This document shows, piece by piece, positions 35,055 through 46,200 of a DNA stretch of 64,000 nucleotides. The notes under the pieces are model-generated. The model was not told the DNA's origin. It worked only from the letters and a program-made list of their open reading frames with translations, and did no database searches. A program made the translations under genes and the position numbers. Numbering within the stretch: position 1 is the first letter of the stretch; every line of letters starts with the position of its first letter. Source of the stretch: Coptis chinensis (Eukaryota; Streptophyta; Magnoliopsida; Ranunculales; Ranunculaceae). The DNA is taken from positions 60,595,501 to 60,659,500 of the forward strand of contig CM027377.1 of NCBI GenBank assembly GCA_015680905.1, in the 5' to 3' direction.

Positions 35055-35481
35055 TTTGGTTTACCATATTTAGAAGCCTGAGAGTTTTCCTCTTAATCTT
35101 GTGAGTGGTTTCCACTTTGATCCTCCTCTGCCCATGCTACTATGTCAGCCCAGCTTGTAGATTTTGGCGATGCTGGATCAGGTGGTTTATCAGCTTCTTC
35201 TCTAGCTTGTTGCTTGTGTATCATGCTACAATAATCATTTCCACCTGGACTGTAGGATATGTAGGACATGAGTCTTTGTCCTGTGCAGGACTATTTCTCA
35301 GTGTCCCGACTTCCACCTCTTGTGTCTCCTCCTGTACTCCCTTTCTTGCTGAAGAAGACTTCTCCATCACTTGTTCATGGGTCTGTTCCTCTTGTGCTTC
35401 CGCACTCATGTCATCTTGTTTCTCAGGGCTAAAGCTTTGCTCATGTTCCTCTAAATTGATTGGCTCTTGTAAATCATTCTT

Positions 35482-36572
35482 TTATGTGATTGCACCATCT
35501 CCTGATGCTTCTTGATTTTCACCAGGATCCAGCTCATGGATTTCCTCCACTTCTAGCCTAACGAATCTGTTTTGTACTTGAGTTTCTGTATGCTGTTCAG
35601 TCTGTTTCGGAATCCATATTGTTTCACCTTGCCTACTGGATTCCCCTTGTGTCTGTTGCCTCCCTCTTTTCCTTTTGGTTTTCGCCGCTACATTTTCCGC
35701 TGGGGTAGTGGAGTCATTTATCACCTCTTTGTCCTTATTCATAGCCCCTTTTAGCTTCCTACTTCTGTGACCAAGTGACCAACTATCTTGCAATGTGTGC
35801 ACATTTTGGGAAGCTTCCCAACCTCTACAGTCTGCCAGAATTGCACCTTTTTGGTCTTAACATATATTTGGTTCGGTATTGCTTTTGATAGATCAACATC
35901 CACTAGGACTCGAGCATAATACCCATATTCCCTGTTAAGGGTTCCCTCGTCTATTTGCATAGGGTAGCCTACACCTCTAGCGATTGACATCAACGCTTCA
36001 GGCTCCCAAAATTCTTGACTAAGCCTTGGGAGTCTGATCAAGACCAAGGCGTGCGATTGTCTCTGGCTTTCTGGGCAAAAGTTAGGAGAGTATTGACTGA
36101 TGCGCATAACATTCTTCTCAAAGTCCCATGCTCCTTTTGACCACACCCTATTTAGATCCTCTGCATTAGAGAATTTCAGAAAGATATATCCCTTGCCGAT
36201 GGGGGTGATAAGCCATTCCCCTGTTGGCTGCCAGATTTTCTTTGCTAGTATTCTAACTCTTTCGATTGGGACCTTCTGCAGATCGATTCTACCCACCAAA
36301 CAATGTTTACAATATAGAAACCCCTTTTCATAAACTCTCTCCGAAATGGTGATGGCTGGATACTCACCCATCTTTTCAGGCCTAGGTAGTTCATGAAATT
36401 CCACCGGGTGGTGGGTTTGTTGTTTTGCTGCCTCTACATAAGATAGTATTCTACTATTGGTTACCACAACAACCGGTTCATTTCCTCTTTCCTCTATCAC
36501 TGCTTGTGGCTCCAGCGAAACAGCTTCAATATTTGCCACAGCTCTTGGTATTTCAAACTCAGAGAGATCCAT
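35482..36572 (-). pseudogene. LINE ORF1-type protein (DUF4283 with CCHC knuckle), frameshifted
   Basis: The frame 35751-36572 begins at an ATG and carries a DUF4283-like nucleic-acid-binding region and the start of a zinc knuckle (MCTHCKIVGHLVTE). It then runs out of frame, so the last cysteine is missing. The frame 35482-35802 continues with a basic, Gln-rich tail. This is the usual leading domain set of plant LINEs. Confidence 0.75.
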
Positions 36573-36847
36573 TGTTTCTCTCTTCCTGGTTCAGAATTTA
36601 CACTGTTATCAATGTAGGATTTTACCCAAACAGGAAGTAGGCATGGAGAAGGAAGAAGATAAGAGTTCCCACTTCAGAACTCACAGTGTGAACAGTAGAG
36701 GATTTTACCTGAAGAGGAATTAAAATTTAAATGTGAAGATTTGGAGTAGTTTACCCAACCTTTTAGCACTCTCACTGTATATCAATGGAGGATTTTACCT
36801 AAAAGGGAAGGAAATTTGAGGTTTGAGAATATAAGAAATTTTCGCCA
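36573..36847 (-). other. LINE 5' untranslated region
   Basis: Contains the word AGGATTTTACC three times (near 36610, 36700, 36790), probably a small tandem repeat of promoter character (inference). Confidence 0.4.
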
Positions 36848-36864
36848 AACTTTTTTTTGACTAA

Positions 36865-37474
36865 AAGCTGCAAAATATTGGAGTACCGGATCATTACACA
36901 ACTTAGAGTGTTGATTACCAAGTTGATTCATAGTGTGTGAGCTATGATCCACAACTTGCGTCACACACTTGAACTTCCCAAGGCAATTAAAACTCTAATC
37001 CCTTGGTAAGTATACAACTTAAACCAAGTTGAACTCATGTTCATCATAAAGAATCAATCAAAAACCAATTTTACCTAATTTTTTTTCATTTTTCTTTTTA
37101 TCTCTAACTATTACAAACAAGTTCCACTAACTTCTCCTACTCTATTACAAAATCTGGGCTCTGTGTGCCACTATTTATTAAAAACCAACTGAGCTGCAAA
37201 AAACTGGACCCACATCTCTGGAGGTGATTGGGCAGTTGCCCCTTATCCAACATGTGGTTGCCCACCGGCACCTGTGAAGATCGGTCGTCTTTTGGCTGTG
37301 TCTTCAGCTCCTCTCCAGCTTTGTTGTCCCGAATCGTGATTTGCAAGAAAGTAGATTAGTACTAAGAAACAATAAAATAAAATGATGAAAAATTGAAAAA
37401 AATAGAAATGGAAAGATGAGAATGATGCTCCCTTCTTAGATTCTCAACCAATCACTCTCAATCCTTCAATCCAT
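36865..37474 (-). other. E6 leader, primer-site side
   Basis: Between the LINE and the primer binding site. No gene. It joins the other half of the leader (28640-29056) when the LINE is disregarded. Confidence 0.5.
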
Positions 37475-37487
37475 GACGGCGGCGCCA
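37475..37487 (-). promoter_or_regulatory. Primer binding site of E6
   Basis: Element sense TGGCGCCGCCGTC, two bases after the LTR end. The first nine bases match the tRNA-Asp type; the remainder differs, so pairing may be weaker or to another tRNA. Confidence 0.65.
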
Positions 37488-37489
37488 TT

Positions 37490-38350
37490 TGAAGTTTTAG
37501 CTAGTGCTGGTAACTTCAAAAGAGTTTTTTTTAGAAGTGAGGTTCGTTCTAAATTGTTTAGAGTTTGAGTGTGGGAGTTGTGAAGAAGAAAGTTAGACTT
37601 TTGTATAGATTAGATTGGTTTTAAGCTAATGAAAACATGAAAGCTTAAGTTGTTGGTATTGAAATGACATGAAAACATTGAAAGGGAGATTAATTGAAGA
37701 TTGTAATAAAACAATAAGATAAAATTGAAGATTGAAATAAGAACAAAGGAAAATAAGATTGAAGATTGAAATAAGAACAAGTAAAATAACAAGTTTTGAT
37801 TGAAAGGAAATAAAACAAACAATAAAGTAAAAACTTGAATTAAAAAACTAGACAAAAAATTAAACAAACCAAATAGTTTGGATCCTAAGACAATGAATGA
37901 TTTCTTTCTCCCTTACTTTTGGGTTATATACCTCTACTTTTGTCTTTTACAGATTTGCCCTTTTCCATTACAAATTAGACACCTCACACTTCACTTTTGC
38001 TTTTGCTTTTGCTTTTTGATATCTTCTTAACTATGGTAGGTTTTGGGAGAATGTCATATTTTGAGATAAAGGCCTCCATCTCTGGTCTTCTGATTTGAGG
38101 GCTTTGACTTTTGACCTTGACGGTTGACTTTGACATTTTCAACACTTTTTCATAGCAGCTTCTGGTCTTCATAATAAGCGTGATTAAGACTTCTTTTGGT
38201 GCTAAGACGCAGCTTTTATGATAAGTGGTCTGAAATACTCCCTAACCTGAAAAAAGCAATAAAAGCTATGAGTTGTCTTTTCGTTAAGCGTAAGAAATGC
38301 TATAATGCAGTAATATACGGGTAATAAAATGCACATTTGGGAGTTGATCA
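37490..38350 (-). repeat. LTR family B, 5' LTR of E6
   Basis: 861 bp, the same length as the 3' LTR. Plus-strand start TGAAGTTTTAGC, end GTTGATCA. It differs from the 3' LTR by scattered substitutions and short indels, so the insertion is not recent but is younger than the host LTR it split. Confidence 0.85.
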
Positions 38351-38762
38351 AACACCTCACCAAGTTTGCTTTATGTTTTTCCTTTTTGCTTTTTGCTTTT
38401 GCTTTTTGATTTCTTCTTGATCAAGCTAGGTTTAAGAGAAAGCCTTCTTTTGTGTCAATGACATCTATATCTGGTTTTCTGATTTAAGGACTTGACTTTC
38501 AACTCTCTAGGTTGGAGTCATTGACCTTTGACTTTGACTTTGACTTTTTTAGCACTTTTTCATAGCAACTTCGAGTCTTCATAATAAGCGTAAATAAGGC
38601 TCCTTTTGGTGCTAAGATGCAACTTTTATAATAAGTGGTCTAAATTGCTCTGTAACCTGAAAAAGAAAACAAAAGTTATGAGTTGTCTTTTCATTATGCA
38701 TAAGAAGGGTTGTAATGCAGTAATGTGTAAGAGTAATAAAACGCACATTTGGGAGGTGATCA
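38351..38762 (-). repeat. Old LTR family B, left-hand (U3-side) part
   Basis: Continues the old LTR fragment 20809-21241 after removal of E6. It ends TGATCA at 38762 with a polypurine tract beyond. More diverged from the E6 LTRs than they are from each other. Confidence 0.7.
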
Positions 38763-39033
38763 CCACCCCAAAATAACATTTTGCTTGTCCTCAAGCAAAA
38801 ATGAGAGAAAAAACTAAGACCACAAATGAGTGATTTATTATTAATTATACTAATCTCGTTTCGTAGAGTGTGATTGCATTGACCATATGCAACAAGGCCT
38901 TAAACCACAAGGAATTCCCTAGTGGACGAGCTTTAAGCCCCGTGAGAGTTTTCCAGTGAAGGTACTCACAAACTTCTTCTATCTAATACAAAGGGTCTTG
39001 TTTCCTTATTTATTCTTAGAAGTCTATACATCT
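38763..39033 (-). other. 3' interior of old element E0
   Basis: Polypurine tract, perfect 9-bp hairpin TTTTGCTTG (38779-38787)/CAAGCAAAA (38792-38800) and the conserved stem-loop block, broken off at 39033 by the E3 LTR. No gene. Confidence 0.6.
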
Positions 39034-40483
39034 TGATAAGAGCCCAAAACTGTAGTTTCAACCCCTTAATAGTATTATATTTAGGCCAATTATGTTTATA
39101 ATAAATAAGAGTTAGTAATGTTTACGTGTTTTTGTGTATTTCAGGTCTTGGAATCAATTATGTGAAGAAATACGTCACTTTTGCAAGATAAAGGAGTCAA
39201 ATTGCTTGCTAGAGAAATTATATGATTAAAGCCCAAGTTTCAAGGAGAAAATGCCTTTTTAAAGTCTAGTCAGAGCTGAAAAGTCAAAGTCAACGCGAGT
39301 AGAAAAAGAGCAGAAAAGTTAACAGAACTTTCGTAGGCTATATCTTTGGACTCAAACCTCGGAATTGGGCTTATTATATGTCAAAACGACCGGCTCAGAA
39401 ATTGATTTCTAATGGTCTAAGCTTTAACCCAATCAGAGTAGTAAAAAGGACAAAAATGGTGTTGTTATAAATTCCCATAGAGAAACCCATTTTGGACTTA
39501 AGTAATTAGATTTTGGGCTTGATTTATTGGCCCAAAACATAACTCCAAAACCCATGCATGAAATTGTAAACCTAACCCTCTCCTATATAATGAGGGTTAA
39601 GGCTAAACAAAACTAGACTACTCCCCTCTTTCATTTAGTTGTAAATTAAGGTTCTCTCTCTCTCATTAGTTAGAATAATATCTGCTTCCTCCCCCATTAG
39701 TTTAGAGTAATTAGGGTTTAATGTTCTTGCCTCCAACTCCATTACACCATTAGTTTTATTAATATAAGTTTAGTTTAATTTAATTATGTTGTCTTATTAT
39801 TGTTTATTGTTAATGAACCCAATGAAACTAGGCTAAAAACTCTATTAGAGGAGTTTTATGAAGTTTATGCGAGGGTTATGATTTTTTTTTCATTAGTTTT
39901 CTTATTGTCTTATGTGCTTCAAGTTCAAGTTCTATAGTTGTCTAGAGATAGAGATTATAGAAGTTGAACTAGATAAAGGAAACTCCACAAAGAGATTTGT
40001 GGAGGAGACTTTCTCTTATGCTAATCATATCTTAGTACAGAGATTGCTAGGATTGGTTAGGGATCAATAAAAATTGTGACTTTTATTATTTTACCTTGTG
40101 TAGATTAATAAATGTTAAGATTAAAACATGAGAAACTAGTTAGAATAATCATAGCTTCACATAGATGGATTAATTTTTCCTCTATGTTCTTCCTATTCAT
40201 TAAATGCACATTTTAATTGCTTAGTTTAAATTAGTTTAATTTATAATTAGTTTACTGCATTGTTAGTTTAATTAATTTACAATTAGTTTTAGTTTAAATA
40301 AATCATAATACTACTCTCATTGTTCTCACCTTGATTTTTAGTAGAATTCTAAGCTCTTAACAATTAAGAGTGGAACGAATCCTGACTCTCTATATTGCAC
40401 AATGAATTGATTGATAAAGTAGTTGATCATTAGTTGTTTGTGTTATTCTATAGATAATTAATGATCCATTTTTACTATTATCA
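39034..40483 (+). repeat. LTR family A, 5' LTR of E3
   Basis: 1450 bp, TGATAAGAGCCC to ACTATTATCA. It shares the internal conserved block CAAAACGACCGGCTCAGAAA with the other copies. TG...CA ends and a two-base spacer to the primer site are intact. Confidence 0.85.
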
Positions 40484-40485
40484 AA

Positions 40486-40498
40486 TGGTGCCGCTGCC
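40486..40498 (+). promoter_or_regulatory. Primer binding site of E3
   Basis: TGGTGCCGCTGCC, one base (C to T) from the E1 site. The leader sequence after it is nearly the same as in E1. Confidence 0.75.
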
Positions 40499-40640
40499 AT
40501 CTTAAACTCGTTTAAGACAAGAATTCAATTGCTTGAATCCAAGGGGCAATCCCCCATTCTCTACCCACCCACCCTTTGGTTCGAATCTGACCGTGTGTGT
40601 TGTTTCTTGAAAAAAAAAATAGGATTTTTGCTCCTGGAAG

Positions 40641-40795
40641 TTGACGCAGTACTAAGATACTCAGAGCGCGCCCGCGCCCCTTTTAACTCTATTTCTGAGC
40701 GCCGCCCTCTTGTTACTGGAAAATTTTGACACAGTACTCGGAGTGCGCCCACGGCCTTGTTTACTCTATTTCTAAGCGCACCCGCGCCCTTCTGA
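40641..40795. repeat. GC-rich 85-bp tandem duplication in the E3 leader
   Basis: Two units start with TTGAC(G/A)CAGTACT at 40641 and 40726. Each carries a GC-rich word such as GCGCCCGCGCCC and the phrase ACTCTATTTCT. Strong local GC against an AT-rich background. Confidence 0.6.
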
Positions 40796-41085
40796 AGAAA
40801 GCTTGATTTTGACCAGGTTCATATTAAAGACGCTATTCACATGCGTATCAAGGAGGCATTTAGGTACTCCTTTCACTCTTCGTCTCTTCTGTAAGAGGAG
40901 TTTTAATTCTAGTATATCAGGTTGTTGTTTGACTGCTGTTAGTGTTTCTTTCATATTGGACTTGACCTTACATGAGATTAAGGTCAGGTAAGAGAAAACC
41001 ATCTAACGTGCTCTATCGTAAACGTCAACGCACACGCCTATTTATAATACCACAGACTGGGGGTAGTTTTCTTAGTAAATGAGCC

Positions 41086-41498
41086 TTGGAGGCTTATAAA
41101 TTCTTAGAAGATCAATCTAAGAGGAACAACAATTGGGGAGGTAATGACTCTTCCCGCTCCACTCCTTCTTTTGAGGTTAAACTTGATCCCGAGCTTAAAA
41201 CTCTTATCGATGCCCTCACTAAAAAGGTAGATGCCCTCTATGTTCAACAACAACCTACTCTAATCATGAACATTAACTCTACTCGTTGTAATGTCTGTTT
41301 TAGTCTTGAGCATTCCGACTTCTATTGTCCTCTTGTCTATGCACAACCACCACCGCAACCATCAAACTTCAACCAATTAACTCAACCTCAAGGACAAGGA
41401 AACTTAGGTGACCAGAACAGAGGTTTAGTGCCCATGACCCAGAACTATCAACATCAATACATGAACATTCAACAAGCCTTAATTCCAGTTCAACCATC
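41086..41498 (+). pseudogene. E3 gag fragment
   Basis: A frame from 41086 encodes the C-terminal half of an Athila-like gag (motifs FEVKLDPELKTLIDALTKK and CNVCFSLEHSDFYC, a knuckle of C-x2-C-x4-H-x4-C type), then Gln-rich sequence. The frame runs on to 41529 only by reading into the adjoining LTR. The N-terminal half is absent. Confidence 0.75.
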
Positions 41499-42820
41499 TG
41501 ATAATTGTAAAAATAAAAGGTTTACCTAATCTTAACTAATTATGCTAGGAATAAGTAAACGCATGTGTTTGCACTAGTTGTTATCAAAGTTCTACTCTCA
41601 ATTATCATGCAATAACGGGAGTCAAAATTCATTCCACTCCTAGTTGCTTAGACGTAATAATTTCTCTAAATTAAACAATTCTATAATACCCATGAGAGTA
41701 ATGGTTTAATAAAACTAATATGTGGAAATAACTAATTAAGATATTCTAGATTATACTATGGCAATTTAAGGAAAAGATGTAAATGAGAATAAGAGTATTA
41801 GGGGGATTTGATTCCACGCACCTTGGTAAATTCTTAATATGCTAGCATAGATTTGTTGTAATCCCAATCTTTATGTTTTCACACAAATGTTATGTCTTTT
41901 TAATCCCTAATTATTCATGGCATCTCTACCAACTAATAATTAGCATATGAGGCAATTTAAACCCATTCTCATGATGAATTAACTACTTACTAGAGTGGAA
42001 TAATTTATTACAACTTATTATACACTAATCACATCAAGTCTTCATAAAAGCTTCAATCAAACCCCTCTAATGGAGGTTTAGCTATGATTCATTAGACTAT
42101 CATAATTAAAAGAATAAGAATAAGACATAATGAAGAACTACTTTATTAAAGATAACTTGAATTGAATTAATGGTGACTAGGCTAATAAAACAATAACTAG
42201 GGTTTAAAACTAAAGAAAACTAATGATAGAAAGTTTAATTAACTAAGGGGTTATATTCTAAGTGAGTAGGGAGAGGTCTAGGTTTACAATTTCGTGCATT
42301 GGCTTTGGAGCTATGTTTTGGGCCATTAAATCAAGCCCAAAACCTAATTACTTAAGCCTAAAAAGGGTTTCTCTGCTGGAAATTACTGAAATAGCGTTTT
42401 TGTCCACTTTTACTTCTCTGATTGGATCAAGGACAAAACCATTAGAAATCTCTTTCCGAGCCGGTCGTTTTGACATATAGTATGCCCAATTCCGAGGTCG
42501 AAGTCCAAAGATATGGCCTGCGGATGTTCTATTGACTTTTATGCTCTATTTCTGCCCGCATTGACTTTGACTTTTCAGCTTTGACTGGGCTTTAAAAAGA
42601 CTTTTTCTCCTTGAAACTTGAGTTTTAATCATAGAACTTCTTAGCTACCAACCTTTGCTCCTTTTTCTTGCAAAAGTGACATATTTCTTCACATATTTGA
42701 CTCCAATACCTGAAATACACAAAAGCACGTAAATAATACTAACTCTTATTTATTATAAACATAATTGGTCTAAATGTAATATTATTAAGGGGTTAGAACT
42801 ATAGTTTTGGGCTCTTATCA
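41499..42820 (-). repeat. LTR family A, 3' LTR of E4
   Basis: 1322 bp. TGATAAGAGCCC at 42820 and AATTATCA at 41499 in element sense. The junction with the E3 gag is exactly at the LTR end. Confidence 0.85.
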
Positions 42821-44600
42821 AACCACCCCCAAACATTGTTTTGCTTGCCCTCAAGCAAATATGAGAAATTAAAATAAGTGACCAAAAATAGAGTTCTAAC
42901 TAATCTCGTTTCGCTGAGTGCGATTGCATTGACCATATGCAATAAGGCCTTAAACCACTAGAAATTCCCTAGTAGACGAGTTATAGCCTCGTCAGAGTTT
43001 TCCAAAGAAGGTACTCATAAACTTCATCTATACTATAACAACTAAGAAATAATTATTGTTTTCTTATTTATTCTCAGATATCTATACATCTCACTAGCAA
43101 TGAATACAGAATAATCAATTCGAAATCTAAGCTAATACGAGCATAATCATCAATCATCTACGGATAAACATTTATATAATGAACTATGCTATGAAATGTA
43201 ATAACAGGTTCATTTCTGAAACTTTGGAATAGTATCCTTAAGTAGGTCCTCACAAATATGTCAAGACAAAAACACTCTGATTTTTCCACTCAAGTTTCGC
43301 TCACTCCAGTGTGCAGTGGGCACACTTTTCCTTGCAAACTCAATGACGTACAAGGAAACCAAAGTCGATCAAACACATCTGCCACTTACTATCACACTAA
43401 CTTATCCCTAATTGAGCAAGAGGTCTTTATTAGGTGTTGCGGGGATTAGGTGATGGTTTAAAAAGGAAGGAAATGGATATTCAAAAGAACAAGTCTGAGC
43501 TAATAGAGTCTTCAAAATATGTAACTAGAGAAAACATTGTTTTTACTTTGCTTCTACACTTTGTTTCCATCCTTAGCCATTTTTTTCTTTTTCTTTTGGC
43601 TTTTGACTCCTTTGATTCTGTTTTCGGAGTTCTAACTTTTTTATTTATTTATTTTCTTTGGATGGAAACTTTCTTTTCTTTTCTTATTTGAAGCAACTAA
43701 CAAATTCTTGGTTTTCCACAGGTATTTCTCTTTTCTTTTATTCATTTCATCTCTATTCTCAGACTCATTCAAAAATGGGTAGACTGATTTATTTTTATTT
43801 TGTTTTTGTAAAAAGGTAAAGGATTTGTGGTTTATGAAACGGTTAAAGAAAGACTCAGAGGGGTGACTAGCGGAAAATAATTTCATATAAGTTTGAATTT
43901 CTGGCTATATCGATCCAAAAAGGGCCTAAATTCTCGCTTAGGATATGGTATAGTGATCAAGCAAGTGGACGTGTGATTTCTATATTCAGAATTTACTTCT
44001 CCCTTTTGTCATTACTCAAATATGTCACTCATATAAGGCTTTTAGGCTATATTCTCACAGGATTTGTAGAATAAGTATACTAGCCTAGATTTCAAAAGCT
44101 TACTTCCAATACAAACATAGATGCTCATGCGATATATTTATTGAAAGATACAATGACTATTACCTACATATTAACCTAAATTTCTAAAAACTATTCTACT
44201 TTAAGAGCTGAAGTGAAACTTCTAGACAACTATCATCACAAAAAAAGAAACAATACCAATATTCCTAAGTGCATAGTATAAATACTTTTTATTATTTTTA
44301 AATTTTTTTTACTAGAAAATAAGTGCATATTATGCACTTAGTACGCGTGTTTCTATGCCACCCCAAAACAAAAACATGCTTTGTCCTCAAAGTATAGAAA
44401 TAAGAATGATAGAAAATAGCATGGAAACTCGTGAAAATTTTAGAACACCTGCAAAACAAATTTAGAACATACTAATATAGATAAATAAAAATAGACGCAA
44501 CTCTATATGAATTCCACCCATTATGGGGATAACAAAAATTAAATTGCTTGGGACATAAGCAGACACTAACAAAAAATAAAACTTACCTCATATTTATCAT
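42821..44600 (-). other. Noncoding 3' region of E4
   Basis: Polypurine tract, hairpin TTTGCTTG (42840-42847)/CAAGCAAA (42852-42859), stem-loop pair (about 42925-42976), T-rich tract, and second tract with hairpin ATGCTTTG/CAAAGTAT (44376-44395). No gene. Confidence 0.6.
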
Positions 44601-44709
44601 TTACGTGTTGTCTTCCTCTTCTATAAAGAAGTGAGGTTCTTTTGCATCCTGCCACGCCATGACAATTTGCCAGGCCTCACGCCATTTGTCATCTACCTTT
44701 GCTAACCTG

Positions 44710-45559
44710 TTAAGCGCCACTTGGTCGGATGGGGTGTAAGGTAGGTTGTCGCCTCCACCCCAGCCAAATCATCACACGGAAAGAGCGTATAATGCAATTG
44801 GTGGGTATCACAATGTCAACCCCAACCCAATCTGTGAAACGGGTATAGAACTTAGGAAAGAAAAATAGCATTATGCGGCAAACCAAAACAGACATAAGAA
44901 GGTAATTATGCTTCATACTATGTGCTTTTGCTAAACTAGACACTAAGGTCTGGGGAAGGTCATAGAGCATACGCCCCTCAGCTAGAGCAAAGAAGACGTC
45001 ACAAGTGGCGTTATTCACAGAAGAAAAACGCCATTCCCTTAAGATATTTAGCATGATAAAAAACATAATAGTGCCCATGTTAAGGGACAAGCTACCAAGG
45101 GCTACGTTATATTGCCCTTGGTCCTCTATACAAAAAATCCCCATAGGTCTCATGCAAATACTCATAGTTGTATATATATATATATATATTATCAGCCATA
45201 TAGCCCTATGAGTTTTGGATTTCAGCAGGCATAGACAGACCAATAGAAAAGGCCAACAACAACTTGGTTAAGTCCATTGTTACATCATCAATGGTGACAG
45301 AGAACACTTGTTCCCCATTCGGTCGATAAAAGAACTTACAATGATCATAGAAATAAGCAGTGTGTGTAGGAGAATAAGTTTCATCAGCACTTACCATTAG
45401 AGGTTGCCATCTTGCCTGCACAATCAAGTCACGGAACCAGTATCCATAGGTGTTGCTCTCGAGCAATTCTTCGAAGGAATGCTCCGGTATGATTTGAGGA
45501 GATTTCATAGCAACCAAATACACTACTAAACTCCTGGAAGTGAGTGCAGCAAACCCCAA
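44710..45559 (-). pseudogene. Athila-type 'putative plant transposon protein' domain in E4
   Basis: The best preserved copy in the window, in two frames: 45206-45559 (N-terminal; FEELLESNTYGYWFRDL, then a MDLTKLLLAF block) and 44710-45243 (C-terminal; NATCDVFFALAEGRMLYDLP, AHSMKHNYLLM). A TA-rich microsatellite at about 45172-45191 lies at the frame change. Not functional as it stands. Confidence 0.65.
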
Positions 45560-46200
45560 AAATAGAATTGGAGGTGTGTTGAGGTCAGGGCGTAGGAGCG
45601 CTTAGAATAGCCAATGGAATGGCACTGACACGCTCAACTCTGACTCTGCGTTCTAGGTCCTTGGGCGCGGGCGCGCTCTATTATAAGGCAACAAAGAGGG
45701 CGTGCGCGCTCCAAGTGTTGTATGTGTTATGAAGTGAAGGGTGAATTTGAGATGTGCTGTGTGAAGTTTAGATCATCCCATGTATTTATAGAGCTCTAGT
45801 TTCTTAAACAAAGGTCCTCAAGGTTCCCTAATTGATACGGAAAGAGATGGAATAAGAAAAGGCTTCTAAAACCAAAATAGAAACATGCTCCAAAATCAAA
45901 CCTAGAGCTTTTAGGCTAGAATTAAAAATAGCAATCATCCAAATTTCTAATCCTTGAGGTTGCATAAACCAAGAGTAGCTAATTCTAGCTACACCATATT
46001 AGCAACATGCTCACACAAACCATATTCTCAAAATCTTGCAATATTAAATTCCAAATATAGGTGGATAGGGTAAAATACAATGCTAAACAAATAATACCAC
46101 CCCCAAACAAGTCGAAAAGGTGGGATTCATGAAAAATAGATAGCATGCTCCGACAAAAATTTAAATTAACTTAAAATTTAAATAACAACCAAATACATAA
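45560..46200 (-). other. GC-patched leader and spacer of E4
   Basis: Words such as GGGCGCGGGCGCGCTC (about 45662-45677) stand out against AT-rich sequence. Polypurine-like tract at 46099. No gene. Confidence 0.45.

Larger units (their letters stand above)
29057..36847 (-). mobile_element. LINE (non-LTR retrotransposon), interrupted by a family-A LTR
   Basis: Order in element sense: ORF1-like nucleic-acid-binding protein (36572-35482), endonuclease (35054-34127), reverse transcriptase (33800-32193), zf-RVT (32180-31690), RNase H (29640-29289). A family-A LTR lies between zf-RVT and RNase H. Similar short sequences flank it: a T-run followed by GCTAAAAG (29039-29056) and a T-run followed by GACTAAAAG (about 36848-36864), a possible target duplication of about 16 bp. 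It sits inside the E6 leader. Confidence 0.75.
21242..38350 (-). mobile_element. E6: non-autonomous LTR retrotransposon, LTR family B, with nested insertions
   Basis: Two LTRs of 861 bp each (21242-22102 and 37490-38350) are highly similar by eye. Element sense: 5' LTR, primer site (37487-37475), leader (37474-36865 and 29056-28640), gag (28639-27424), an unknown ORF (26168-25851), the transposon-protein domain (25244-24371), a noncoding 3' region, 3' LTR. A LINE sits in the leader. No pol genes are seen. Flanks GTCAC (21237-21241) and AACAC (38351-38355) agree at three of five bases; both are one change from GACAC, which occurs at this LTR position in the E6 LTRs. Confidence 0.8.
39034..41498 (+). 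mobile_element. E3: 5' end of a plus-strand element, LTR family A
   Basis: LTR 39034-40483, primer binding site, leader and a gag fragment, then it stops at 41498 where a minus-strand family-A LTR starts. The left flank (CATCT, 39029-39033) has no clear partner. No pol. Confidence 0.6.
41499..46200 (-). mobile_element. E4: 3' part of a minus-strand element, LTR family A
   Basis: 3' LTR (41499-42820), polypurine tract and hairpin, noncoding 3' region, transposon-protein domain (44710-45559), its GC-patched leader, and spacer to about 46200, where similarity to E1 ends. The 5' half and 5' LTR are missing. Collinear with E1 3874-7200. Confidence 0.65.

Noticed and set aside
35105-35515. 136-codon plus-strand ORF rich in Ser and Cys
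   Set aside because: It is the antisense of the LINE coding region.
45172-45191. Promoter TATA box
   Set aside because: A short TA microsatellite inside a coding remnant, not near a transcript start.
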